A DNA stretch of 64,000 nt, from positions 1,054,001-1,118,000 of the forward strand of contig JAGPNK010000002.1 in NCBI GenBank assembly GCA_020746835.1, given 5' to 3'. Positions 1-10,581 of this stretch are shown here, piece by piece. The stretch's first letter is position 1. Every line of letters begins with the position of its first letter. The DNA is from Stachybotrys elegans (lineage: Eukaryota; Ascomycota; Sordariomycetes; Hypocreales; Stachybotryaceae). The notes beneath the pieces are model-generated. The model worked only from the letters and a program-made list of their open reading frames with translations. It made no database searches and had not been told where the DNA came from. Both the position numbers and the translations under genes were made by a program.

Positions 1-643
1 TGGCTATCCTCGCTACGCCGCTCAATTGACAGAAACACGGAAATTGCTGATATCCCCGAGGTGATGCTGATACACCGAAGGATTGCAGATCCTGTCGTCT
101 GACATAGCATTCTCAAAGCCGTCGCGTAATCGGGTGGAAGCGCAAAGTAACGAGGCGTATATTTGCGGCCGGGCCTAGACATTTCCCTCCCGTACAGTCG
201 AGAACACAATTAAGATAAGAATGAAATATACAAGCCCGCCGTGAAAGCGATACACCTAGCCAAGACTAGGATGTCGGAGACATGTTAAAAGCTGACGGTG
301 CGTGAGCCAAGTAAAAAGCACAGAGGCTAATCACGTGGTGCGAACTGGGCCAGTCAGCAAACGGGACGACAGGAACGCTGGGCTAATTACCTGCACAACC
401 TGCCACCACTCGCATGTTTCTCGACAGTAAACGACTCACGATCTCGTATTGACACTCTTTACAGCATAGAGACAGCCGTCGACCCGTTTGGCGTGGAACC
501 CCCCGCAGTTACGCCCGAACATCTCGTCATGGACCCGCGCTGCATCTGATTCCAGGTTGCCAGCTGTACTACAACTCCATCCCCTGAAGACTGCGCCTCA
601 ACCCCGACTTGCAACAACAAACACCGCAAGTCAACCGTCAATC
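1..643. other. Upstream region and 5' leader of the Osh3 gene
   Basis: This stretch contains no ORF resembling a protein I recognise; the short ORFs around 459-730 are not convincing. The last 40 bases before the start codon are A/C-rich, with an A at -3, consistent with a translated leader. The window begins here, so the upstream neighbour is not visible. Confidence 0.5.
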
Positions 644-3600
644 ATGGCCGGAATCGAGCAACTCGAGGTTCACAGCAAGGTGGGTAGCTTCAGAAGCCCC
701 CAGATCGCCTACCTGGAGCACAGCTGACGTTGCAGCCAGTCATACGTCGTTCGTTGGGTCAAGGTCGATGAGGGGAACACGCTGTCATGGAGCGTCCAGC
801 CGCACAAGAAGTCCATGTAAGCCCAGACCTGCTATTCGAGCTGCAGGATACGTTGCTCACGGTTCGCAGAAATTTTGGAATCGTCAAGCATCCTGGGAGC
901 GGTGCAACCAACATCGCCTCACTAGCCACCGACGAGATCGAATCCCCCGGTGCCCACACGCATGGGAGCAACGACGGAAAAGGCAACCGCTTCCCCAAGA
1001 AGGAGACGACCGCGCAAGACCTTCTCGCCAATAAGGGCTTTATACCAATCAAGTGGGCTGGAAAATGCGAGGCCGACAAGGTCTCAATAGGCACGTATGA
1101 CGTTCAGCCAGGCCAAGCCGGCATGTACGGACTGGTCTTCGACAACACCTTCTCCAGACAGACGTCCAAGACTGCCACCTTTGTAATCCTCACATACCCG
1201 ACCGATGCTCCGCCACAGAGCGCCAACCATATGCCCAACCTGCAAGCTCCTGGCAGCCGTGGCAATGACGGCCTGCGGCGAAAGCCTAGCAGCTCGCACA
1301 TGAGCGCCATGGCAGCGTCTTCCGTTGATAGTCTTCACAGTCACAACATTGGAGCCAGGCAAGGCTCTGTCCAGGGCGCCAGTGAAAATGGGCAAAATGG
1401 GAACTATCACGTAGGCAACTTGTCTAAGAGGAGGCGGAAGAAGGGACAGGGCTATGCCCGACGTTTCTTCTCTCTCGACTACTCGACCTGCACTCTATCT
1501 TACTACTACAACAGAAACTCGTCGGCGCTTCGGGGAGCTATTCCCCTGAGCCTGGCTGCCATTTCGGCGGATGAGAAACGAAGAGAAATTAGCATCGATT
1601 CAGGAGCTGAGGTTTGGCACCTACGAGCCCCGGGCCAGAAGGAGTTCCAGGACTGGGCGCGCGCCCTGGAGAAGGCGAGTCGAGTAGCCAGAGGAATGGG
1701 GGCTTCAGAGTCTGAGTCGAAACCCTCCCTCAAGACCCAGACCTCGAAACCCCAGTTAAACCTTCCTGCCCACCACGGCGAGGATACCGAATGGCACCAG
1801 GTCGAGACCTTGGTGAGCCGCGTGGTGGGAACACGCGACGCCCTACGCCGCCTCACCAAAGAGGTTGCCGCGCAACCGCAACCGCAGCCTCGAGTCTCGA
1901 CGCCTAACTCTACGCAGTTCCTCAGCCCAGCGGGAAGCGGCCACGACGAGGGCGATGGCTATTTCCCTACCCCTAACAATGAGCGCAAACCCTTCTGGAG
2001 ACGAAAGTCGAGCGCGGCCATGACAAACCCCGCCACCATACAATCCTCCATCGCATCGGCGGCCAGCGTCGGCTCGCCAGGCATTTCAGCGACGCCTGCT
2101 GGCAGCACCAACAGGCTGACGAAGCGCAACTCTAGAGGTCCGGATCGTGAGGAGAACTCACTGCATGACCACTGCCAGGCTCTACTTACTGATCTGGACT
2201 CGGTGGTGGCCGAATTTGTCCAACTCATTAATAACAGCAAACGCCGTCGGATGTCCACAACTTCTGCCCTCGGCGCCCCTCGGAGAAGCATTGACACCGT
2301 CTCAACAGCAGACGAGTTCTTTGACGCAGAGGATGAGACCCAAGGTGTTGTCAAGATCGATGCCAGTGAAGGAGAGACGCCCGAGTCGGACGCGGATGAA
2401 CAATCTTTCCACGACAGCTCTTCGATTTCATCTGAAGAAGAGGAGGAGGCGGTTGCGCCAGGTGGCCTCCGTGATCTCTTCCCCGCAAAGCCTAAGAGCC
2501 TTGTGCCCCTACCCATAGGTACGCCTGTTGCCCGTCGAGCGACGGTTCCTCCAGCAGCTGCCCCTCCGCCAAGCCTGGTGGCATTTGCCAGAAAGAATGT
2601 TGGTAAGGACTTTAGCACAATCAGCATGCCTGTCTCCTCAAACGAGCCCCTCTCCTTCCTGCAAAAGGTGGCCGAGCAGCTCGAGTACGCGCAGCTACTG
2701 GACCAGGCTATCAAGCACAGGTCGCCTACTGAGCGACTTTTGTACGTTGCTGCGTTTGCGATTTCCAACTTTAGCAACGGCCGGCACAAGGAACGCGCCA
2801 TCAGGAAACCATTTAACCCTCTGCTCGGAGAGACGTTTGAGCTGGTGCGCTCTGATAAGGAAACTCCTGGGAACTTCAGGGTCTTGGTGGAGAAGGTACA
2901 GCATCGCCCCGTCAAGCTAGCAATGCACGCAGATTCGGCCAACTGGTCCTTTTCGCAAGCCGCAGCGCCGGGCCAAAAGTTTTGGGGCAGAAGCGCAGAG
3001 ATCACCACGGATGGACGGGTCCGAATTGTTCTGCGCCTGCCAGACGGCAGCGATGAGCTCTACTCGTGGAACATTGCCACCATGTTCTTGCGCAACGTCG
3101 TCATGGGCGAGAAGTATGTGGAGCCGGTCGGCACCATGCACGTCGTCAACGAGTCGACTGGCCACAAGGCGGTCGTGGAGTTCAAGAACAAAGGCGGCAT
3201 GTTTGGAGGCAGAGCCGAGGATGTCCACGTCGATACCTTCGATCCCAATGGCAACAATACCGGCAGTGGGCTGCAGGGGACCTGGACCACCGCGCTAAGG
3301 ACCGTGGACCCTGGGAAGGGCAACGGGGAGGAGATTTGGCGGGCCGGAAAGCTGGTTGATGACGCGGCACAGCGGTACGGCATGACTACCTTTGCGGCGA
3401 GTCTGAACGAGATCACGGAGCTGGAGAAGGGCAAGCTCCCATCGACAGACAGTCGGCTACGGCCCGACCAGCGTCTGGCAGAAGAAGGGCAGCTGGACGA
3501 CGCCGAAGAGTGGAAGGTGAAGCTGGAAGAAGCGCAGAGGACTCGCAGAAGGGAGATGGAAGAGAGCGGCGTTGACTACAAGCCAAGATGGTTCGTCAAG

Positions 3601-3723
3601 GCGGATGCCACGCCTGACGGGGAAGAGGTATGGAAGCTTAAAACGGGCAAGGATGGGTACTGGGAGGAGCGGGCAAAAGGGAACTGGAGCAATGTCCCAG
3701 ACATCTTCTCTGCGTCGGGCTAA
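644..3723 (+). CDS. OSH3: Oxysterol-binding protein homolog, Osh3 type (GOLD-PH-ORD)
   Basis: Predicted lipid-transfer protein at ER-plasma membrane contacts. Three exons give 988 aa: 644-679, 740-816 and 870-3723, with introns of 60 and 53 bases. The start is set by the conserved GOLD opening (MAGIEQLEVHSK, then SYVVRWVKVDEGNTLSWSVQ and FGIVKHPG), which is only readable after splicing; the ATG at 787 lies inside exon 2. The GOLD domain covers about residues 1-140 and a PH domain about 225-308. An acidic FFAT-type motif, EFFDAED, sits at 520-526 and would bind VAP in the ER. The ORD covers about 626-980, with LGETFE near 690 and EKVQHRPV near 712 in place of the canonical EQVSHHPP. Known Osh3 binds PI4P; sterol transfer is not expected (family knowledge). 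The domain order GOLD-PH-FFAT-ORD matches Osh3 and not Osh1/2, which carry ankyrin repeats. Confidence 0.95.
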
Positions 3724-4095
3724 AACAATCTGAGCGTCTGCGGTTGGCTGTTGTTTGGTTGCCCTGTTGGATACAAAACTGGCGAGAGATTTCAGCAGAG
3801 GCATTTAGAAATACCTAGGTAGTACACCATATACACTTGCTGCTCTTCAGTCAGCCTTTCTTCCTCCCTGAGAACGGGAGAAGCAGTGGGTATTCTGACA
3901 GCAAGCAGTGACTAGATTCGAGGCGAAGATGATGACTTGCAGCCAGGAGATGAATGAAGCATTGAATCGTGACAGAAGCGGCAACGGAAGTCGCTAACCA
4001 CTTGAGCTTTCTGACCACTTTTGACATCACACCATCTTTGTCTGTATCACTGATAGGAGGCTCTAGACGAGCAGAGACAGGGGATCGGATTGGAA

Positions 4096-4134
4096 CCCTC
4101 CACACGGCTATTCTGATACACAGTACATCGTCTC
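4096..4134 (+). repeat. Short dispersed element, copy 1
   Basis: CCCTCCA at 4096-4102, ten unrelated bases, then a 22-base block at 4113-4134 containing GATACACAGTAC. The same arrangement, with identical spacing and one mismatch in the 22-base block, occurs at 44666-44704. Neither copy is in a coding region. Confidence 0.5.
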
Positions 4135-4141
4135 CTAGGAA

Positions 4142-4233
4142 GGGTCTCAGACGTCGTCCCGCCGGCGATGGCGGTGATCGATGGGGTATGGCATGCTTTG
4201 TTTGTATGGTACACAGCATGCCATGTGAGACCC
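4142..4233. other. Nested inverted repeats, possible structured RNA or cis-element
   Basis: An outer perfect 8-bp inverted repeat (GGGTCTCA at 4142-4149, TGAGACCC at 4226-4233) encloses a perfect 10-bp inverted repeat (ATGGCATGCT at 4188-4197, AGCATGCCAT at 4215-4224). Only one base separates the two 3' arms. A third small stem (CCGCC at 4159-4163 with GGCGG at 4170-4174) lies between the 5' arms, so the block can be drawn as a three-way junction. Its strand and expression are unknown. Confidence 0.4.
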
Positions 4234-6540
4234 AGCAGATAGACATGGAAAAAAAAATGGAGGGATGGAGACTGGTTAATCTCGCCAACTTGCGTCAGGG
4301 CAGCAGCAACGAAACGAAGATCGCCAGCTGCTGTGTTTGGGGAGGAAGAGAAGCCTCACGCGTCGTGCAGCCGCAGGAAAAGCGTGACGAAGCGGTAATG
4401 AAGATCGATGGCAATCACGGTGGCAGACGCAAGGTTTGATATGGGGAAAAGGGAGGAGAAGGGTCAAGTGCAACTTTGGGTCCACGGGGAACTGGCGTGC
4501 GGCTACGAGAAGGGTCTTGGCGGAAACGGGAAGGCACCCCTGAAGATCGAATGACACCATAAAGTGTGCCCTTGGCCACGATGCTCGATCTCTGGCGGTT
4601 CCTTCATGGGCCAGGGAGGGTGGCCGGCACAGGGCGGCCGAAATGGTGGAGCCCTCACAGTGCGCCAGTGCTGGTTCCAGGGTTCTAGAGCCACCCATAC
4701 ACGGCAGCCGGCTGGCTGTCACGTTGGAGACGTCTGGAGGGAAAATGAGAGAGCGAGAGACGGATCAGCGTGGTGGAATGCCCAATGAATCAGTCGGACC
4801 TTCGCTGGCTGTTCCACCAGTGAAGCACTGGCCAGCAGCTGTTTGTTCCAACTGACATGCGACCTTGACCACTTGAGTATGTACAGATGCTCCATCGGTT
4901 ATGGGTACGGCATGGCAAACAGAATCCATTGTAAGAAATGCTGATCGTCGAGGACGTCAATCTTTTGGCAGTGGCAGCACGGAGAAGCGAGAGGTGGCCA
5001 GCAAGGACAAATGGGGGTTAGCAAAAGCATGATACGAGCTGTCCGACGGCCAACGTGTGTCCAATTTGGCGAGCCGGATGTACGGCCAGGCAAGTCGGCA
5101 CGGCCATGACGGGTCGCTCAGCCCACGACGAACCGCGCCGATGGGAAAGCCTGGGACAGATGAGACTACGGGCAGACCCCTTGAAGCTTCATGGACGGAG
5201 AAACTGAGTGGGAGGCTGTGCCCTCCCTCCTGGTGCTCGTGTTGTCGCATACAAAGGTCAAGTAGCGGGAAGTACCTCGACGATGCGAATTGGTCTTGGA
5301 CATGGCGTGGTGGGGATCTGAGCGAATACGGGGGGCGAGGAGGGCGTGTCGATAGCGGGGCAAAACAAGATGGACAGGCAGTTGGTGAGTTGGCTGCCAG
5401 TGGGAGGGAAAGCCTGCTTGTTCCCAGTGGTGTGCGACCAGGTGTGCGTTGTGCACCTGAATTGAAGAAGTGATGACGGCTATTGAATACCTACTTAAGC
5501 ACCAGGTAGGGGTGAAGTGAAAAGCAGGGCATAGGAGCAGGCAACCAAGAATTGGAAAAATCCAAAACAAAACATGAACCAAAGTTAGAGCACGTCGGAC
5601 GGGATGCTTAATTGAATTGGAATGCCGTGTCTGCTGAGGCGCGTCTTCTGAACCAAAACAAACACGCGCAAGTAGTAACCTACACAGTAGAGCCTTGATG
5701 AAATTTGAATAAAAAGACGATGCCCGCCATGGCACGGAACTGCATGAACAAGAAGCGTGGAAATATTTGAAAGCCCACTGACAGGCATGGCCTGGGCCCG
5801 TGTAATTTTTTCCTGGATATAGCAAGGTAGCCATCGCCCGATTCCCAGGGAGATCCCGACTTGGCGAAACGGCTTCCAGGCTACGTCTACGTCACCGTTT
5901 GATAAGTATCGTGCATAATCCCCACTCTGATAATCAAGACTTGGATGCGCCCAGGGAAGAAAGGATTGCCAGGAGAGACAGACACTCACAAAGAGTGAGA
6001 GATGGGCGCCCAAGCATTGGCAATGCTTAATTGGCCCTTTGCCATGCCCATGTACCTATTTCTTGAAGGATCGGGATGGAACACATGGCTGGACGAGGCC
6101 CCCGAATGAGGGAAGGCCTAAAGCGTGCCGTGTATGCCGGGATAGCGCTCTCAAGTGCGCTTCTCTTCAGGCCTGACAAGCGGGAAGCTGAGCTCGCTGT
6201 AGGCGTGAGGCCATGGATCTTGGATGTACCGGCTCGTAGCTCAGAGTGGAGATGCAAGTCCAGATTCCAAACAGGCACACCCCCCTCCCCCCCCCAAGCC
6301 GTGAGCCGTGATGCATGACAAGCCGGTTCCTCCCCCCCAAAAGCTTGCGCGTACTACCGTGCTGGTGGGTAACGGATGTATCATCTTCATGTTGTTTGGA
6401 CCACCGTCACCCACTCGATCTACAGCCACCACCTTGGTTGCCCACACACATGAACTCAGAGGCACTGTGCGCTGTACGCGCTACTTGTAGCACCTGTCCA
6501 TGACATGTATACCTCGTCGCAATTTGCCGCTGTGCCATGT

Positions 6541-7007
6541 GCCGGCCGTGACCTCGAGGGTACTACGCGGGCACCTGCCCCAGCCTCTGTCCCATCTGTT
6601 TCCGGTGGCCGCCAGGAACGAGTTTTGGGCGAATCGTCTTTGATTCAAGCCATTCCAATTCCTCCATATCTTCTCCAGCCCTCCTTCCCCCTCCGAATCA
6701 CTTCTCTCCTTCCCTTCTTCATTCTCTCTCACACACTCGCTCCCTGGCACTTACTCCAGCCAGCACATCCTCCTTGCCCTTTCCTGCCATCTTCTTTCTT
6801 TTCTGCCAACTCCCTCGTTGTTGGATTTTTTCTTCTTTAACAAGATCCTTTACCACTACAACACCGCTCGCTCGCTCACTTCTTCGTCCTTTTTGGTGTC
6901 AAGAGATTTTGGGCCTCCCGGCAATCTGCTTTAATCACCTTTACAAGACAACATCAGCGCTTCTAACCCTCGGACGCAAACCTTGGACCATATCACCACG
7001 ATACATC
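6541..7007 (+). promoter_or_regulatory. ATG-free pyrimidine-rich leader of the GH72 gene
   Basis: There is no ATG on the plus strand from about 6541 to the start codon at 7008. The stretch 6660-6840 is strongly C/T-rich, and the final 100 bases are A/C-rich. This is what a long 5' UTR cleared of upstream starts looks like. The transcription start itself cannot be read. Confidence 0.45.
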
Positions 7008-8484
7008 ATGAAGGGCTTCGCTCTCGTATCCGCCATTGCGGCTCTCCAGGCCGTGTCTGCTGAGCCTACCAAGTCTCAGCAGAGCCCTCCCTCCAAGCGT
7101 GCAAGCAGTCTCCCCGTCGTCTCTGCTTCAGGCACTGGTGAGCTCCTACTGTCCTAAGACCACTTGGTGGCATATCGGCTGACGGCAATTGTAGCTTTCT
7201 GGGCTGGCGATGAACGCTTCTACCTCCGTGGTATCGACTACCAGCCCGGTGGTGCTTCGGCCAACATTGATCCTCTGGCCGACCCGGATCTCTGCAAGCG
7301 TGATATCAAGCAGTTTGCCGACCTCGGCGTCAACACCATCCGTGTCTACGCTGTTGACAACTCGGCCGACCACGATGAGTGCATGAACGCTCTTGCCGAA
7401 CAGGGTATCTATCTCGTCCTGGATGTCAACAACCCGCTCTACTCCATCAACCGAGCCGACCCCCACATCTCTTACAACACCAAGTACCTGCAGAGCGTCT
7501 TCGCCACCGTCGAGATGTTTGCCAAGTACGACAACACCCTGGCCTTCTTCTCCGGAAACGAGGTCATCAACGACGAGGAAGGCACTGATGAGTCCGCTCC
7601 CTACGTCAAGGCCGTCACCCGTGACATCAAGAACTACCTTGCCTCGCGCAACCTGCGCCACGTCCCCGTCGGATACTCTGCTGCTGATGTTGCCTCCAAC
7701 CGCATGCAGACTGCTGAGTACTTCAACTGCGGTAGCGACGATGCTCGCTCCGACTTCTTCGCCTTCAACGACTACTCTTGGTGCAACAGCAACTTCAAGA
7801 CCTCGGGCTGGGACCAGAAGGTTAAGAACTTCACCGACTACGGTCTCCCTATCTTGTGAGTGATAGCCCTCGACGCAGCCCAGTTATCTCTATATCACTG
7901 ACACTGGATGTAGCCTTTCCGAGTGGGGTTGCATCGAGAACCGCCCCCGCAAGTTTGAGGAGCTGTCTGCTCTCATGAGCGACCAGATGAGTGCTGTCTA
8001 CTCTGGCGGTCTGATGTACGAGTACTCGGTCGAGGACAACAAGTTCGGTATCGTGACCATCGACGGCAACTCGATCGACAACTCAAACGAGTTCGATCTC
8101 TTCAAGTCGGCTCTGTCCAAGTACCCTGCTCCCACTGGAAGCGGAGGTGCCGCCAGCACCACCCACGCCGTCGAGTGCCCTACTTCCGGCCCCAACTGGC
8201 GAGTCGACCCCGAGGCCATCCCCGAGATGCCCGCTGCCGCTCAAAAGTACATGGAGGACGGTGCTGGCGAAGGCCCTGGTCTGAAGGGTGACGGTTCCCA
8301 GCAGGCCGGCGACAGTGGAACTGCCACTGCCAGCGTGGCCAGCGGTGCACCTTCCCCTACCAACACCGACGGTGGCTCTAGCGGCTCTGGTGGCGATGAC
8401 AGCGCTGGCGCCTCTCTCAGGTCCTCGCTCATGATCTCTGGAATCACCGCTGCCTTCACCGTTGTGGGCGCCCTGCTCCTATAA
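7008..8484 (+). CDS. GPI-anchored 1,3-beta-glucanosyltransferase (GH72, Gel/Gas family)
   Basis: Elongates wall beta-1,3-glucan by cutting a donor chain and transferring it to an acceptor at the outer plasma membrane or wall. Exons 7008-7137, 7195-7855 and 7914-8484 give 453 aa; introns are 57 and 58 bases. Residues 1-18 (MKGFALVSAIAALQAVSA) form a signal peptide. GH72 spans about 35-345, with RGIDYQPGG near the start, the acid/base Glu166 in SGNEV and the nucleophile Glu267 in LSEWGC, both readable only with these splices. There is no Cys-rich CBM43/X8 module after the catalytic domain, so it is a GH72-minus member. A Ser/Gly-rich linker and a C-terminal hydrophobic tail (ITAAFTVVGALLL) give the GPI signal. 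Which Gel/Gas paralogue it is cannot be decided here. Confidence 0.95.
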
Positions 8485-9132
8485 ATGGAGCCGTTGGTGT
8501 TTGATATGATTTGTCTTTCTTACGCTGGTGTTTGGTCTGCGCGTCGGGCCCAAGGGCCTAGATCGCCCGGCCTGGTGTATTGGGAATCTGAGTTCTGGCT
8601 TCGAGAAAGGGAGCTCGCGATAAGCGCAGGATGGCTCTGCCAGGGGGTGAAGCACATAATAATTTAGCCGCCGGGCTTTCGGGTTACGGAAGACCTGTGT
8701 TTATAATGCTCCATTTTCTATTGTTGACGCAAAAAAAATATCTTTCTCACCTATTTCACATCTCCTGTCGTGCTCAGTCTTTATATGTTGAGACGTGAAA
8801 TGTACTACCTGTTGTAGTGAAAGCAAGTTCCGTCGTCACAAGCCTGTCAGTTTCCCCAGACTCATGCACGATGACCAGCCCCACTCCGTTAGTGGCTTGT
8901 GATTTGTGAATTCGTTGACCGTAGTTCTTGTGAGCGGATCCCAAATCCATACCTCGGCATCTAGCAATCTGGGGTGACGTGGGCCGGCTTTATGATGTTA
9001 CACCCTCAACCGTCATCTTTGGAGTTTCAATCACTCCATCTCTCAATCCGCTGCTTCTAGTCCTACCACGGTCATTCAAATTTACGTCACACACCAACTT
9101 GAGAGCGTCCCCCCATAACACGCAAAGTAGAC
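8485..9132. other. Intergenic region, GH72 3' end to isomerase promoter
   Basis: Contains the 3' UTR of the GH72 gene and the presumed promoter of the next gene in the same direction. An A-run is present at about 8730. I see no further gene. Confidence 0.5.
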
Positions 9133-10058
9133 ATGTCGTCCGCCACGCCGCTGCCCAGTTACTCGTCGTACGAGTTCATGCTCGTGAGCTCGCCGTCGCC
9201 GTTCGTGGCGCACGTCGAGATCAACCGGCCCAAGAAGCTCAATGCCTTTACGCAGGACGTGTGGGTGGAGTTTAGCCGCGTCTTCCGGCAGATCAGCGTC
9301 GACCCTGAGGTCCGAGTCGTGGTGCTGAGCGGCGCCGGCAACAGGGCCTTCACAGCTGGGCTGGACGTGCAGGCGGCAAGCGAGGGGCTGATCACGGCTC
9401 AAGCGTCGGACCCGGCGCGCAAGGCGAAGCTGTTGAGGGAGCATATTGAGGAGTTCCAGGAGTCTATTAGCGCTATGGAGAAGTGCGAGAAGCGTGAGTT
9501 TCTACGAATTGGCTGTTGCGAGTGCGCGCATTTGTTTGTATTGACTTGTCATTTCTGTCTATAGCCGTCATCTGTGTCCTCCATGACATTGCTATTGGCC
9601 TGGCCATCGACATCGCCTGCTGCGCCGACATCCGAATATGCGCATCCAACGTGCGCCTGTCCGTCAAGGAGGTGGACATCGGCATGGCAGCCGACATAGG
9701 CACGCTGGCACGGCTGCCTAAGATTGTGGGCTCGACGTCATGGGTCAAGGACGTGTGCTTGTCAGCGCGTGACTTCTCGGCGGAGGAGGCACTGGCAGTT
9801 GGTTTCGCAAGCCAGGTGCACCCAGACAAGGCGCGCGCCGTGGAGGCGGCGGTGGGCATGGCGACGGCGCTGGCCGAGAAGAGCCCCATCGCAGTGCAGG
9901 GCACCAAGGAGCTGCTCAACTACGGCCGCGAGCATGGGACCGCCGACAGCCTGCGGTACACAGCGATCTGGAACGCGGTGGCAGTGCAGGGTGCTGACTT
10001 TTCAGCGGCGCTGCAGAGCGGACTAAAGAGGACACGGCCGAGATTCGAGAAGCTATAG
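9133..10058 (+). CDS. ECH1: Delta(3,5)-delta(2,4)-dienoyl-CoA isomerase (crotonase family)
   Basis: Predicted to move double bonds of 3,5-dienoyl-CoA intermediates during beta-oxidation of unsaturated fatty acids. Exons 9133-9493 and 9565-10058 give 284 aa; the intron is 71 bases. The crotonase fold is shown by FTAGLDVQA (first oxyanion loop) and IGLAIDIACCADIRI. The three acidic residues that define this isomerase fall at Asp136, Glu156 and Asp164, with the same 20- and 8-residue spacings as the rat enzyme (Asp176, Glu196, Asp204), which separates it from ordinary enoyl-CoA hydratases. The usual His-Gly of the second loop reads His127-Asp128. The C-terminus is FEKL, only weakly like a PTS1, and no clear mitochondrial presequence is seen, so location is open. 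Confidence 0.9.
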
Positions 10059-10216
10059 ATGGGTGTGGAGGGAGACAGGAGCTGTCTGTGCCGCAACGGT
10101 GCGTGAAGGCGGATGACCTTTTGGGAGGAAGGGTGGGAAACAAGATATAAATTCGCTAGGCTGGGGGGCACAGCTGCGACAAGAAACACGTCGGGGTTTC
10201 GAGGGCAGCGTGAGGC

Positions 10217-10581
10217 TTATTCGGAGCCCGATTCTTCCTCGGGGGCAGGTTTTCCTTGAGTTTCTGCAGAATCACTTGTGTGTAAGCAGGGCAAGCGGCC
10301 TTCGAAAGAAACAAGAATGAAGAGAGGAGGAGAAATAAAATCGTACATCTTCGAGCTTTGCCTTGAGAAGGGCAACCATATTCTCCTTGACGACGACGCG
10401 CTCCTCGTCCAGATCCTCAATAATGTAGTCATGGTTGTCGCTGTCGATCTTGACAATAATGGACTTGATGGAAGGATCGCATTCGATCAGAACACCTAGA
10501 CGAGGGTTGATTAGAGTTAATCCGGGTATGGGTAGGCCGGTAGCAAGGGCAGAGGGGCGAACCTCTGATGGCGCGCGGCAT
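10217..10581 (-). CDS. TFB5: TFIIH subunit Tfb5 (TTDA/GTF2H5 homolog)
   Basis: Small subunit of general transcription/repair factor TFIIH that stabilises the complex and stimulates XPB-type ATPase activity (family knowledge). Exon 1 (10581-10563) encodes MPRAIR; a 67-base intron follows, then exon 2 from 10495 encodes [18 protein letters not shown] and continues to [26 protein letters not shown], the full Tfb5 core of 56 residues. The end is uncertain. After the core there is a GTACGA donor at residue 56. An acidic tail typical of fungal Tfb5 ([11 protein letters not shown], stop at 10217) lies downstream but not in a frame that any canonical splice I found can reach. Using the ctgcag acceptor instead gives a basic 35-residue tail ending at 10156. 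Start and core are secure; the tail is not. Confidence 0.85.

Larger units (their letters stand above)
3724..7007. other. 3.3-kb intergenic region between OSH3 and the GH72 gene
   Basis: No ORF here resembles a known protein; the longest, 222 codons on the minus strand at 5166-5834, has no recognisable features. It holds the 3' UTR of OSH3, a short element repeated at 44.67 kb (4096-4134), a nested inverted-repeat block (4142-4233), a run of nine A at about 4250, C-runs near 6285-6295, and a pyrimidine-rich leader of the next gene from about 6541. The gap is long compared with other gaps in the window, so an unannotated non-coding transcript is possible but not shown. Confidence 0.6.

Noticed and set aside
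1959..3008. 349-codon minus-strand ORF inside OSH3
   Set aside because: It lies entirely antisense to a conserved coding region and shows no domain.
5166..6013. Minus-strand ORFs of 222 and 142 codons in the first large gap
   Set aside because: No domain, signal peptide or splice pattern supports them; amino-acid composition looks random.
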